Positions 43,310-53,065 of a stretch of 64,000 bases of DNA are shown here, in pieces. The stretch spans positions 186,001 to 250,000 of the forward strand of contig NZ_LHPC01000034.1 in NCBI RefSeq assembly GCF_001297125.1, read 5' to 3'. The position numbers were made by a program, and so were the translations under genes. The stretch is from Pseudomonas sp. RIT-PI-q (lineage in GTDB: Bacteria; Pseudomonadota; Gammaproteobacteria; Pseudomonadales; Pseudomonadaceae). The number at the start of each line of letters is the position of its first letter. Within the stretch, counting starts at the first letter, position 1. The notes beneath the pieces are model-generated. The model had not been told where the DNA came from. It ran no database searches and saw only the letters and a program-made list of their open reading frames with translations.

Positions 43310-44818
43310 TCAGGCTAGTTGTACGTCTTTGAGGAACTTGGTCATGCGCTCACTTCGCTGTTCCAGCATTTCACGCGGAGCAGCGTTCTGAATAATCTCG
43401 CCACCTTCCATAAACACCACACGGTCGGAGAGTTTGAAAGCGAAATTCATTTCATGGGTGACGATCACCATCGTCATTCCCTCACGAGCCAACTCTTCAA
43501 TTACTGCCAGCACATCACCAACCAGTTCCGGATCGAGGGCTGATGTTGGCTCGTCGAACAACATGACTGATGGTCGCATCGCCAAAGCCCGCGCAATCGC
43601 GACACGTTGCTGCTGTCCGCCAGAAAGCTGATGTGGATATTTCCCCGCGTGTTCCAGCATTCCCACCTTGCGTAGCAGGGCCAGACTCAGCAAGCGCATT
43701 TCATCGTTGCCGCCATGACCGTGATAGACGGGCGCCAGCATCACGTTCTCTAGCGCGGTCTTGTGTGGGAATAAATTGAAACCTTGGAAGACCATTCCCA
43801 CATGCACGATGCCTTGCATATGCGTCTTATTACTCAGGGCGCCGTGCGGTTCTTTGGTGCCACGAAGGAACGGATGGCCTTGAAGGGTAATTTCGCCGTG
43901 ATCCAGTTTTTCCAGGCCATTCATGGTTCGGATCAAGGTGGTTTTCCCTGAACCCGACGGGCCAATAATCGATACCACTTCACCCCAACGCACATTCAGC
44001 TCAACGCCTTTGAGTACTTCCAGCTCACCATAGGATTTGCGTACGCCTCGTGCTTGCAAGGCGAACTCGCTTGTTTCTGTTTGGCGAGCAGTGCGGTGCG
44101 TCGGTACCTGTGCAAGGTCGGCAGGGCCCACACGCTTGGGTTTGCGCCGTGTCACGTCCAGGTGGTTCTCGAGCAGGCGTAGCAGGCGACTGAACACCGT
44201 AACGATGAATACGTAGTAGAACGCCACTGCGAACATGGTCTCCATCACAAGGAAATTCTGGGTATAGAGCTGTTGACCGACCAGAAGAATTTCGGAGAGG
44301 GAAATGACGGAGACAAGGGAGGTCAGTTTAACGATGGTGATGTATTCATTTGCCAAAGTTGGCAACGCGACCCTGAGTGCTTGGGGTACTACAATCAGTC
44401 GCTGAATACCGCGATATCCAACCCCCAAGGCTTTACCTGCTTCGAGTTGGCCCTTGGCTACTGCTAGCAAGCCGCCCCGATGGATTTCTGCGATGTATGC
44501 CGCCTCACTTAATACTAAGGCGATTAGGCCAGCAGAGTAGGGGTTGGCGAGTAGAGCGCTGGTTGAAGGGAACACCTGAGGCAAGTTGTAAACGAATATC
44601 AGCAGAACAAGCAGCGGGAGACTACGGAAAAACCAGATGTATAGGCCGGCGGCATCCCGCAAAAAACGACGCTGTGATTGTCGCGCAAGGGCGAGGAAAA
44701 ATCCCAAGACGATACCCAGCAGCCAGGTTTCCAGACTTAGCTCAACCACAGTCGCCACTGCATGCCAGAAATCGCCGTTCCACAACAGGCTCAAGGTGTA
44801 TTGCCAATCGAATTGCAT
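43310..44818 (-). CDS. polar amino-acid ABC transporter, permease-ATPase fusion
   Basis: A 502-residue fusion from the ATG at 44818 (MQFDWQYTLSLLWNGDFWHAV). An upstream extension of the frame overlaps the preceding gene and is not used. Residues ~1-225 are a HisM/GlnP-type permease with membrane helices and the EAA-like loop (EAGKALGVGYRGIQRLIVVPQA). Residues ~260-500 are the ATPase: Walker A IIGPSGSGKTT, signature LSGGQQQRVAIARALA, Walker B VMLFDEPTSALD and H-loop VTHEM. Usually these are two genes. The linker is at ~228-258. It imports a polar amino acid-like solute with the adjacent binding protein. Confidence 0.94.
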   Translation of the reverse strand: MQFDWQYTLSLLWNGDFWHAVATVVELSLETWLLGIVLGFFLALARQSQRRFLRDAAGLYIWFFRSLPLLVLLIFVYNLPQVFPSTSALLANPYSAGLIALVLSEAAYIAEIHRGGLLAVAKGQLEAGKALGVGYRGIQRLIVVPQALRVALPTLANEYITIVKLTSLVSVISLSEILLVGQQLYTQNFLVMETMFAVAFYYVFIVTVFSRLLRLLENHLDVTRRKPKRVGPADLAQVPTHRTARQTETSEFALQARGVRKSYGELEVLKGVELNVRWGEVVSIIGPSGSGKTTLIRTMNGLEKLDHGEITLQGHPFLRGTKEPHGALSNKTHMQGIVHVGMVFQGFNLFPHKTALENVMLAPVYHGHGGNDEMRLLSLALLRKVGMLEHAGKYPHQLSGGQQQRVAIARALAMRPSVMLFDEPTSALDPELVGDVLAVIEELAREGMTMVIVTHEMNFAFKLSDRVVFMEGGEIIQNAAPREMLEQRSERMTKFLKDVQLA

Positions 44819-44878
44819 GTGCTTACTCCGCGTTACTATGATTTTTCCGCAGACTGGTTGGGAGCGAGGAGAGCCGCT

Positions 44879-44895
44879 GCCGGATATGCTCCGGC
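44879..44895 (-). promoter_or_regulatory. intra-operon hairpin between binding protein and fusion gene
   Basis: Perfect stem GCCGGA / TCCGGC with a five-base loop, 9 bases past the binding-protein stop codon. Such hairpins often stabilise the upstream message or partly terminate, giving more binding protein than membrane subunit. Confidence 0.5.
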
Positions 44896-44903
44896 GAGGG
44901 GTT

Positions 44904-45758
44904 TTAGTTTGTGGAGGCGCCCAAAGCAGCGCTGACTTCCTCTGCATTTGGTTCCGCAAGGTTGTAGCGTTCGAGTAACTTCGCGTAGCTTCCGTTTGCC
45001 CTGATTTGGCCAAGTGCTGTTGTTAATTCCTCCATTAATGGCTGGTTACCTTTGCGTACCGCTAGTCCGATGACTACTGGATATATCAGCTCGTTCGAGC
45101 TGATTACGGTCTTCCCTTGGAGTTTTTGAACGGTGATCTTGGCTACCGCAGGATCTTCCATCTGAACGTCGACTGCTTGAGCTAGTAACGCCTGCGCGAC
45201 CTCAGGAGAGGTCGGGAATTCGCGAGACTGAATTGCGGGCTTACCCGCAGCTAAGCAATGTTCAGCGGAAACCTTATTGAGTTTAGGAACCCACGAAGCG
45301 CCTTTAATCGAGCCTACGCGTTTACCACACAGATCTTCTGGTCGCTGAGGTCGGAAGTCGCTCGCTGTTAACACCATCAGCGACGAGCCGGTCTTTAAAT
45401 AGCTGAGAAAATCGACCTGTTTTGCGCGCTCGGCAGTGACATATAACGCCGAAGCGACCAGGTCGAACCGTTGGGCATTGACACCCAATATCAGATTTGC
45501 AAAGCGAGTGTCCAAAAAGCGCGGTTTCAGCCCCAATTGTGTACCGATTAATTGCATGAACTCAGGGTCGAAACCGCTAGGTTCTTTGTGCTCAAAATAG
45601 GTGTAGGGAGGGTAGGTCAAGTCGGAGCCAATTGAGAGTTCTCCCGGCTTTAGGGTTCCGGTGACCTCAGCGGCAGACAGAAATGGTGCAACGCAAGTCA
45701 ATGCGATGGTCAGCGCAAGATTTGGCTTGATGTTGTTGCCCTTCAGACCTTTTTGCAT
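44904..45758 (-). CDS. amino-acid-type ABC transporter periplasmic binding protein
   Basis: A 284-residue family 3 solute-binding protein with a signal peptide (KPNLALTIALTCVAPFLSAAE). The mature protein has the expected LSIGSDLTYPPYTYFEHKEPSGFDPEFMQLIG, FANLILGVNAQRFDLVASALYVT and KRVGSIKGAS. It lacks the most common acidic-arginine signature of glutamate binders, so the ligand is not clear. It is the first gene of the four-gene operon (binding protein, permease-ATPase, GntR, DUF1989). GAGGAAA precedes the ATG. Confidence 0.92.
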   Translation of the reverse strand: MQKGLKGNNIKPNLALTIALTCVAPFLSAAEVTGTLKPGELSIGSDLTYPPYTYFEHKEPSGFDPEFMQLIGTQLGLKPRFLDTRFANLILGVNAQRFDLVASALYVTAERAKQVDFLSYLKTGSSLMVLTASDFRPQRPEDLCGKRVGSIKGASWVPKLNKVSAEHCLAAGKPAIQSREFPTSPEVAQALLAQAVDVQMEDPAVAKITVQKLQGKTVISSNELIYPVVIGLAVRKGNQPLMEELTTALGQIRANGSYAKLLERYNLAEPNAEEVSAALGASTN

Positions 45759-46460
45759 GTTCGTTTCCTCGGTAGATGAAGGTAGCTAGCTATTTATTAT
45801 TGTTCAACAATTCCAAAATAATTAGCATGCGGATTTCGTGCCAATAAATAAAATAATGACCTATTTGAGCTGTTTTATTTGAGAAAGTGCTTTTATTGGA
45901 TAACCAGGCGCCAGAAAATATCAGAGTCGTTACTGAGCGTTACGTGGATGTGTAAAAAAGTGTCGCGAGTACGGGCTTCAGGAATCAAAACCACACACTG
46001 CAATCGCAAGCAGACGGTGGATTTAGGGAATCGCTCGCACAAACGGGCCGGCCTTCTTCACGTCGGATGACCTGGAAGATGAACAGATCAAAACGACATC
46101 GCATTTCACGCTAATCGACTACGTAGCGCTGACTAATGAGGCGTATGTGCACTGCTGCAACGATCAGCAGGTGATATTTGCGTCATACCAGGAGATTGGA
46201 CTCAAAGACACCCCGTTAGGAAAGGGGCGCAAGGGCAGTACGGAATCAGGTTATCTAGTACTTTCAATCGAAGAGCGCGCTGACGGATAGAAGATTATTC
46301 TGGTCAGCAGTCTCTTGAGCCACCCGGCGAGCATCTGCACTTCCCAGATTCGGCTATTGGCTTCGATACAAATTCATCGGCTCTGCCAGCTGCGACACTT
46401 GTTCAATACCAATAGGCGTTACTCTACGTCTCTTCGACTAAGCCTATGGCGCGAACTTTT
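45759..46460. other. 700-base intergenic region with a gene-like fragment
   Basis: A frame without a start codon at 46027-46290 reads FFTSDDLEDEQIKTTSHF followed by TLIDYVALTNEAYVHCC and ends SIEERADG. Its composition looks protein-like and it has no frame support on either side, so it may be a remnant of a lost gene. I do not recognise the family. The promoter of the transporter operon is presumably at the left of this region. Confidence 0.45.
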
Positions 46461-47381
46461 ATGTTGCACAAAAGACTGATACGTCGTCTGGATCTGATTA
46501 CTTAACAATTGTTCCTGGCCGTCCACGAGGAAGGGACGCTGGCCCGTGGCTCTGCCCGTGAGGCAATTGCGATGTCAGCGGCAAGCAAGCGTCTGATGGA
46601 ACTTGAGGAGATGTTGGGTTTCAAACTGCTCGTGCGTCACGCCAAAGGCATTACGTTGACACCTGCCGGTGAGACGCTGTTGTATCACGCGCGGAAGATG
46701 CTGTTCAGCGTTGAGAAAATGGGGCTCGAGCTCGGTGAGCACAGCCACGGTATACGTGGTTATGTGCGGATGTTGGCCAATCTCTCGGCGATCACTCAGT
46801 TCTTACCCGAAGATCTGAGAGCATTTTCCGAGCATCACCCTGAGGTCAAGACCGACCTGGAAGAGCGCCCCTGCAATGGGGTGATTCAGGGGGTGCTGGA
46901 TGGGGTGGCTGATCTTGGCATCTACTCCAGTGACTGCGATATCAAAGGTCTGCACAGTGTGCCTTATCGACGTGACAAACTGGTGGTGCTCATGCGCCCG
47001 TATCATCCGTTAGCCGTTGCGCACGAACTGACGTTTGCCAATACGCTGGACAGCGATTACGTTGGTCTGCACGCTGCCAGCTCTATCAATATACGCACCC
47101 ATACAGCAGCTCGTAAGGCGGGCAAGGTACTGCGTTTGCGGATTAATGTGCCTGGGTTTGATGCCATGTGCCGGATGGTTCAGGCCAATATGGGTATCGG
47201 TGTTCTGCCGCAGCAAGCCTTTGAGTTGTTCGGTCGGGCGCTGGGGTTGCATGCGGTACCGCTTAGTGACGATTGGTCGGAACGCATGTTGATTTTGGTA
47301 GTACGGGATGAGATGGCCCTCTCGCCGGTGAGCCAGTTGTTGTTCGAATGCTTGCGAGGGCCTTCCTTACCGATTCGCTAA
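46461..47381 (+). pseudogene. LysR-family regulator with early in-frame stop
   Basis: From the ATG at 46461 the product reads MLHKRLIRRLDLIT and then meets TAA (46503-46505). The same frame continues QLFLAVHEEGTLARGSARE, so the stop interrupts the first helix of the LysR HTH. The remaining ~290 residues are a normal LysR regulator: HTH with AIAMSAASKRLMELEEMLGF, and a substrate domain with MCRMVQANMGIGVLPQQAF. A TTG at 46509 just after the stop could restart translation but would lose the first HTH residues. I therefore treat it as a probable pseudogene. It sits ~140 bases upstream of the CoA-transferase operon. Confidence 0.82.
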
Positions 47382-47525
47382 CTGTCCTGCAAGCTTGAGA
47401 TTTGCAGAAGTTTCGCCATTGTCCCTTCGCGTTTCGCGAATGCTCCTTGCCAACTGACGGTTGGATTTCGGCGGAGTTCGTCCTCTAGTCTTGGATCATA
47501 TTCCAAGAACAAGAGGTACCCCGCG

Positions 47526-48719
47526 ATGACTGCCCCGTTAAGTGCAATCAAAGTGATCGAGATCGGCACGCTGATCGCCGCGCCGTTCGCCGCACGTATG
47601 CTTGCTGAGTTCGGCGCCGAAGTGATCAAGATCGAAGCCATGGGCCAGGGTGATCCTCTGCGCAAATGGCGCAAGCTGCACGAAGGCACCTCGTTGTGGT
47701 GGTACCTGCAATCGCGCAACAAGAAGTCGCTGGCGCTGAATCTCAAATCCCCCGAAGGCATCGAACTGATCAAGCAACTGGCGACCAGTGCTGACGTGCT
47801 GATCGAAAACTTGCGCCCCGGAGCACTGGAAAAACTCGGGTTGGGCTGGGACGTGTTGCACGCCCTAAATCCCAACCTGACGCTGGTACGGATTTCCGGT
47901 TACGGCCAGACCGGCCCCTACCGTGATCGTCCCGGGTTCGGCGCCATCGGCGAGGCCATGGGCGGGATTCGCTACACCACCGGCACCCCCGGGTTACCAC
48001 CATCGCGAGTCGGTGTCAGCCTCGGCGATTCCCTCGCGTCGCTGCACGCGGTGATCGGTGCCTTGATGTCGTTGTTGCGGGTCAAGACCGGGCAGGGCGG
48101 CGGGCAAATCGTCGATGTGTCGCTGGCCGAAAGCGTCTTCAACGTCATGGAAAGCCTGGTGCCGGAATACGACATGCTCGGCCATGTCCGTGAGCGCAGC
48201 GGTGGTGCGTTGCCGGGCATCGCCCCGTCCAATACCTATCTGACGGCCGACGGCGCCTACGTGGTAATTGCCGGCAACAGCGACCCGATCTACAAGCGCT
48301 TGATGGAGGTCATCGGCGGGCGCGATCTCGCGGATGCGCCGGAGTTTGCTCGCAATGATGGTCGCGCCGCCAAGAGTAATGTGCTTGACGCCGCGATCAC
48401 TCATTGGACGAGCAGTCTTCCGATTGATGAGGTGTTGTCTGCGTTGGAAGTAGCCGAAGTGCCTGCTGGTCGCATCTACTCCGTGGCCGACATCGTTGCC
48501 GATCCACACTATCAGGCGCGCAACATGCTGCTCAATGCCGAGCTGCCGGATGGCGCCACGGTGAAGATGCCTGGCATCGTGCCGAAACTCTCGGAAACCC
48601 CGGGTGGCGTGAACTGGTCGGGGCCGAGTCTGGGCCAGCACACCGACGGGATTCTCGCCGGGCTGGGTCTGACGGACTCCGATATCGAACGCCTGAAAAC
48701 TGAAGGTGTGGTGCAATGA
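47526..48719 (+). CDS. CaiB/BaiF-family (class III) CoA-transferase
   Basis: A 397-residue class III CoA-transferase. Family features: IKVIEIGTLIAAPFAARMLAEFGAEVIKIE at the N-terminus, LNLKSPEGIELIKQL, ENLRPGALEKLGLGWDVL, VRISGYGQTGPYRDRPGFG and GQIVDVSLAESVFNVME (catalytic Asp). It moves CoA between an acyl-CoA and a carboxylic acid. It overlaps the lyase gene that follows by 4 bases. Mammalian SUGCT (succinate-hydroxymethylglutarate CoA-transferase) is in this family, so a pathway with hydroxymethylglutarate or a similar branched dicarboxylate is a reasonable inference. Confidence 0.94.
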   Translation: MTAPLSAIKVIEIGTLIAAPFAARMLAEFGAEVIKIEAMGQGDPLRKWRKLHEGTSLWWYLQSRNKKSLALNLKSPEGIELIKQLATSADVLIENLRPGALEKLGLGWDVLHALNPNLTLVRISGYGQTGPYRDRPGFGAIGEAMGGIRYTTGTPGLPPSRVGVSLGDSLASLHAVIGALMSLLRVKTGQGGGQIVDVSLAESVFNVMESLVPEYDMLGHVRERSGGALPGIAPSNTYLTADGAYVVIAGNSDPIYKRLMEVIGGRDLADAPEFARNDGRAAKSNVLDAAITHWTSSLPIDEVLSALEVAEVPAGRIYSVADIVADPHYQARNMLLNAELPDGATVKMPGIVPKLSETPGGVNWSGPSLGQHTDGILAGLGLTDSDIERLKTEGVVQ

Positions 48720-49658
48720 TCACTGACTTTTCCCAGACTCTGATCGTCCAGGAAGTCTCGCCGCGCGACGGTTTGCAAATTGAGCCAACCTGGGTCGAAA
48801 CCGTCGACAAGATTGCCCTGATCGATCAGCTGTCGCTGGCCGGATTCAGCCGTATCGAAGCCGGTTCATTCGTGTCGCCCAAGGCTATTCCGGCATTGCG
48901 CGATGGCGAGTCAATGTTCAAGGGCATCACCCGCCAACCGGGGGTGATCTACGTCGCGTTGATCCCCAATCTCAAGGGCGCGCAACGGGCGTTGGCGACG
49001 CGGGCCGATGAGCTGAACCTGGTGATGTCCGCCAGCCAGACCCACAACCTGGCCAACATGCGCATGCGCTGCGAAGATTCATTGGCGGCGTTCGGCGAAA
49101 TCGTGCACTACGTGGGCGACACTGATGTGCGAATGAACGGCAGCATCGCCACGACCTTCGGTTGTCCGTTCGAAGGCAAGATCAATGAGGATCGAGTACT
49201 GCAGATCGTCGAGTCCTATCAGGAGCTTGGGATAAACGGCATTACCCTTGCCGACACAACGGGTATGGCCAATCCGCGTCAGGTCGAACAGTTGGTGCGC
49301 AGAGTACTGCAGCAGGTTTCTCCGGCTGATTTTGACCCTGCATTTTCACAACACTCGTGGACTAGGTTTGTGCAATGTTATGGCTGCCTATGAGGCCGGC
49401 GCCCGTCGCTTCGACGCAGCCATCGTCGGTCTTGGGGGGTGCCCATTTGCGCCTGGTGCCTCGGGCAATATCTGCACCGAAGATCTGGTCAACTTATGTG
49501 ATGAAGTCGGTATTCACACCGGCATCGATTTGCCGTTGTTGCTGCGATTGTCACGAAGGTTGCCGGCGCTGTTGGGCCATGAGATGCCCGGTCAATTAGT
49601 CAAGGCTGGGCGCAATAGTGATCTGCATCCGGTCCCGGAATCCATCACTGCTTCGTAA
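48716..49658 (+). pseudogene. HMG-CoA lyase-family gene, frameshifted
   Basis: The first frame gives IVQEVSPRDGLQIEPTWVET and continues to about residue 205 (VLQQVSPAD). It then runs into nonsense and stops at 49393. A second frame picks up exactly there with LTLHFHNTRGLGLCNVMAAY and GLGGCPFAPGASGNICTEDLV, the catalytic Cys loop, to 49658. Removing one T from the TTTT run at 49330-49333 joins the frames into a ~313-residue HMG-CoA lyase-type TIM barrel. Either a recent pseudogene or a sequencing error. Intact, it would cleave HMG-CoA to acetoacetate and acetyl-CoA or act on a related citramalyl-type substrate. Confidence 0.88.
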
Positions 49659-49714
49659 TCCCACCCAGACAAAAAAATAATCGGACTGCAATGAAAAGTC
49701 CGCTGGAGAACACC

Positions 49715-51046
49715 ATGAGTCTTAACGTACTGGAGGCGGGTGCGAGCCCGTCCGTCAGCTTCGACGCCGAAAAAAAACTGGTCAGCAAAGTCGCTTGGCG
49801 ACTGATGCCGCTGATCATGGTCTGCTACCTGTTCGCTTTTTTTGACCGCATCAACATCAGCTTCGCCAAATTTCAGCTACAGACTGATCTCAGTCTGAGT
49901 GACACTGCTTACGGTCTCGGCGCCGGGTTGTTTGTCGTGGGGTATGTGCTGTTTGAAGTTCCGAGCAACATGATGCTCTACAAGGTGGGCGCCCGACGTT
50001 GGATCGCCCGGATCATGATGTCCTGGGGGACTGCCACCGCTGCTATGGTATTCGTCAACAGTGAATGGCAGTTCTACGCTCTACGTTTTGTGATCGGTGC
50101 GATGGAGGCGGGTTTTGCTCCTGGCGTACTGTATTACCTGACGCTTTGGTTCCCGCAGCACTATCGCGGACGCATCACCTCAATGCTATTTCTGGCTTCA
50201 GCGTTTGCTGGCTTGGTGGGGGCGCCGATCTCCGGTTTGGTGCTGGAACATCTGGATGGTGTCATGCAGATGCGTGGCTGGCACTGGTTGTTCTTGCTGG
50301 GGGGAGGGCCGTGCATCGTACTCGGCTTGATGGTTCTGGCCTTGCTTAAAGATCGTATTGAGGATGCACACTGGTTGACCCCAGGGGAGAAAGCCCTGCT
50401 CGCCAGTCGTGTGGCTCAGCGTGAGCCGCACAAGGGCGGGGGTTCGTTGCTCACTGCCTTGCGTATCCCTGGGTTTTTGACGCTGGGCCTTATTTACTTT
50501 CTGATCCAGGTTGCGTCCTATGGCTTGAACTTCTGGGCACCACAATTGATCCGCAGTGCGGGTACTCAGAGTCCAGTGATGATCGGTTTGCTGACGGCAA
50601 TTCCTTACATTTTCGGCGCCATCAGTATGGTAGTTATCGGACGGGTGTCGGACGCCACTGGCGAGCGACGCAAGTTTGTAGCGGCTTTAGTCGCGCTAGG
50701 CGCGGTAGGGTTTTTCTGTGCTGGGATTTTTGCGAACCAGACGACCTTCCTCATTGTCGCCCTTAGCTTGCTGGGAACTGGGATTGTCGCTTGCATTCCG
50801 ATGTTCTGGACGCTACCGCCTAAATTGCTAGCTGGTGCCGGTGCGGGCGCCGCTGGCGGGATCGCTGTGATCAATACCCTCGGGCAGTTTGGCGGCATCG
50901 TAAGTCCGGTTATGGTTGGACGGATCAAAGACCTGACTGGTAGCACCACGCCTGCGTTGTACGTTATCGGCGTCACTACGCTAATTGCAGTCGCCCTGCT
51001 GTTGTGGGGCTTGCCGCAGAAGCTGCGAACCCTCGATAAGAATTAG
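49715..51046 (+). CDS. MFS transporter, anion:cation symporter (ACS) family
   Basis: A 443-residue, 12-helix transporter from the ATG at 49715 (CTGGAG ribosome site); an ATG eight codons upstream is possible. The ACS signature is present: WRLMPLIMVCYLFAFFDRIN near residue 25 and a later WIARIMMSWG. ACS members take up organic anions such as dicarboxylates or sugar acids. It follows the lyase by ~55 bases and likely imports the substrate of the CoA-transferase/lyase pair. Confidence 0.93.
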   Translation: MSLNVLEAGASPSVSFDAEKKLVSKVAWRLMPLIMVCYLFAFFDRINISFAKFQLQTDLSLSDTAYGLGAGLFVVGYVLFEVPSNMMLYKVGARRWIARIMMSWGTATAAMVFVNSEWQFYALRFVIGAMEAGFAPGVLYYLTLWFPQHYRGRITSMLFLASAFAGLVGAPISGLVLEHLDGVMQMRGWHWLFLLGGGPCIVLGLMVLALLKDRIEDAHWLTPGEKALLASRVAQREPHKGGGSLLTALRIPGFLTLGLIYFLIQVASYGLNFWAPQLIRSAGTQSPVMIGLLTAIPYIFGAISMVVIGRVSDATGERRKFVAALVALGAVGFFCAGIFANQTTFLIVALSLLGTGIVACIPMFWTLPPKLLAGAGAGAAGGIAVINTLGQFGGIVSPVMVGRIKDLTGSTTPALYVIGVTTLIAVALLLWGLPQKLRTLDKN

Positions 51047-51382
51047 TCGGTATGAACAGCGAATGGGCCGGATAGTACTGAGTTATAACAGTGTCGCACG
51101 GCGATTCACAATTGTGCATCGCAAGCAACGTACGGGCAGCACCCTGGAGATGCTAATTAGCACTTCAGGGTCTGGAGGGGTGCTCTAGAAACGTTCGTGA
51201 AGCAACACTCGCCTTAACTTGAACCGTATAGCCCCCCACGAAACACGCTTTTTCTTTCCCTGAATCATCGAATATTAAATGCTTCCTATCGGCTCGATTG
51301 GCAGATTGCATCGCCGCCGTCCAACCAAGGCATAACGAGGATTGACCGGAACTTGGTAACTGGTTTTCAGTAAAATACGCAG
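51047..51382. other. intergenic, no gene seen
   Basis: About 330 bases after the MFS gene. No supported gene, terminator or regulatory site recognised. Confidence 0.5.
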
Positions 51383-51722
51383 GTGTTCCACCGAGTCGTA
51401 CTGAAAATCGGCTGCAGAGAAAGCGTCGCCATTTCTTGGCTAAAACGGCAGCTCTTCACTCGCGCAATGCATGTTGAGGAACGGGCCGGCAGCGATCTAA
51501 AACTCTTCGGTAACGAAACAATCAGTGCTCTAGCCCCCACGTTAATGATGCTGCTGGTACCGGCACTGGTTCGCAACCCTCCAGCATTAATCCTGGATGA
51601 GTCTAAGTGCCCTGGACGTGGGCGAGCTTGGGCTGCTGTCACTCATGAGTAGATTCTGTCGTGAGGGTAGGGCAGTGATCATCGCGACCGATGACGGAAT
51701 CCTTCCAGAAATTGATGGTTGA
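51383..51722 (+). pseudogene. remnant of an ABC transporter ATPase
   Basis: One frame reads MMLLVPALVRNPPALILDES (a Walker B region). After a frameshift near 51604 the next frame reads SALDVGELGLLSLMSRFCRE then GRAVIIATDDGILPEIDG and a stop. Together they match the D-loop and H-loop end of an ABC ATPase, with the switch histidine replaced by Asp. The Walker A part is not found upstream, so the gene is truncated as well as shifted. Confidence 0.6.
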
Positions 51723-52123
51723 TCCTGATCGACATCGGACAACTGCTTACGGCCATCCCGACGCATTAGATTTTTGCCAGTAAGAAACCGTCTGATCTTT
51801 ACGCAATGGATCTGCAGGTGTCGCAAAATGCTGGTTGGTACCGATGCTGGTATGGATGAAGTGGGCTACTAGAGTTCGTCCGGGATTTGACGTAGGGCGC
51901 TACATTTTTATGCGGGCTGCAGGGTATAACGCTGCACGTTATCATACCTGCTCGTATTCGGTTGCCAAATCAAATCAAATCAAATCAAATCAAATCGATT
52001 AGATCGCAGCGCTTGGGATGGGGGCGAAGGACATAGGGCGCAAGGGGATAAACATCTTTGATGAGCAAGCAGAGGAGGTCGGGTACTCGATCTATTGACC
52101 CCATCTCTGCTCACGTCATTGAC
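51723..52123. other. intergenic, simple repeat only
   Basis: Contains the CAAAT repeat listed below. No coding sequence could be supported. Confidence 0.5.
51966..51995. repeat. CAAAT pentanucleotide tandem repeat
   Basis: Six perfect copies of CAAAT between the ABC ATPase remnant and the 3' end of the nitrilase gene. A slippage-prone simple repeat. Confidence 0.9.
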
Positions 52124-53056
52124 TCAGTTTTTCGTGAAATTCACGGCCTTCAACGCATCGGTGTTCACATGCAACTGGAAAACGTCAGGTCGCGAGTAGT
52201 GACCGGCGACATCGAAGTCCATTTGGCCTCTCACTAGATCAGATAGGTCGAGATCGGCATAGATTTCAGTTTCGCAATCATAGACCGGAGGCGCCAGTAG
52301 CTCACCGTTTGGAGAAACGATCATGCTGCCTCCATGCATGAGGTAATCGTCGCCCCGGGCATCGAGTTGCAGCTGTGATTGGAACTCTTCTGGGAAGTCA
52401 CTTACCTTGATGGCTTGGCAAGCGGATAAGACAAAGACTCTCCCTTCGATCGCGATATGCACCATCGAGCTTGGCCAGGATGGCCTGTCGTCAGCAGTGG
52501 GAGCACAGTAAATCTGAACACCTTGGGCATACATCGTATGCCGCAATGCTGGCATATAGTTTTCCCAGCAGATGACAGTGCCCAGGATGCCGTGCTCAGT
52601 GGGCACCGCGTTCAACGTCGATCCATCACCAAAGCCCCAAACCGTACGTTCTAAACCGGTGGGCATCAATTTACGCCGGTAGCCGGCGATGCCTATTCCA
52701 GGAACGAGCGTCACAGCGGTGCAGTAAAGCGTGCGACCAAGCTGCTCAATAATTCCCATCACTGTGGTGACCTGAGTATCGTTGACGGCCTCAATCAAGG
52801 CCTGCATTTCTTGGCCATCTAGTTTGATAGCTCCGTCGAAGTAAACCTTGTAAAGCTCCTTACCGCTAGCACTGCGGTTACCAATCAGGTTTCCAAAGCT
52901 TTGCCCTTTCGGATATCCCCCGATAAACGCTTCAGGAAACACTGCCAATTTACCACCCTGTAAACTCACACGTTTCAGGATCTCGCAGGCTTTTTCAGTA
53001 GTCGCCAGCGGATTGAAAAGAATAGACGCGGCTTGGACAACAGCTACACGAATCAT
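52124..53056 (-). CDS. nitrilase-family enzyme (first copy)
   Basis: A 310-residue carbon-nitrogen hydrolase. The catalytic triad is visible: E42 (AVFPEAFIGGYPKG), K129 (YRRKLMPTGLERTVWGFGDGS) and C163 (GTVICWENYMP). The CWE context, and the HYSRPDVFQL motif near the end, are typical of true nitrilases that turn nitriles into carboxylic acids and ammonia, rather than of amidases. AGGAGC precedes the ATG. It follows the MFS gene by 9 bases on the same strand, so uptake and hydrolysis are co-expressed. The precise nitrile is unknown. Confidence 0.93.
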   Translation of the reverse strand: MIRVAVVQAASILFNPLATTEKACEILKRVSLQGGKLAVFPEAFIGGYPKGQSFGNLIGNRSASGKELYKVYFDGAIKLDGQEMQALIEAVNDTQVTTVMGIIEQLGRTLYCTAVTLVPGIGIAGYRRKLMPTGLERTVWGFGDGSTLNAVPTEHGILGTVICWENYMPALRHTMYAQGVQIYCAPTADDRPSWPSSMVHIAIEGRVFVLSACQAIKVSDFPEEFQSQLQLDARGDDYLMHGGSMIVSPNGELLAPPVYDCETEIYADLDLSDLVRGQMDFDVAGHYSRPDVFQLHVNTDALKAVNFTKN

Positions 53057-53065
53057 ATACAGCTC

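Noticed and set aside
44819..45013. N-terminal extension of the permease-ATPase gene
   Set aside because: It overlaps the end of the binding-protein gene and does not look like permease sequence. The permease begins at 44818.
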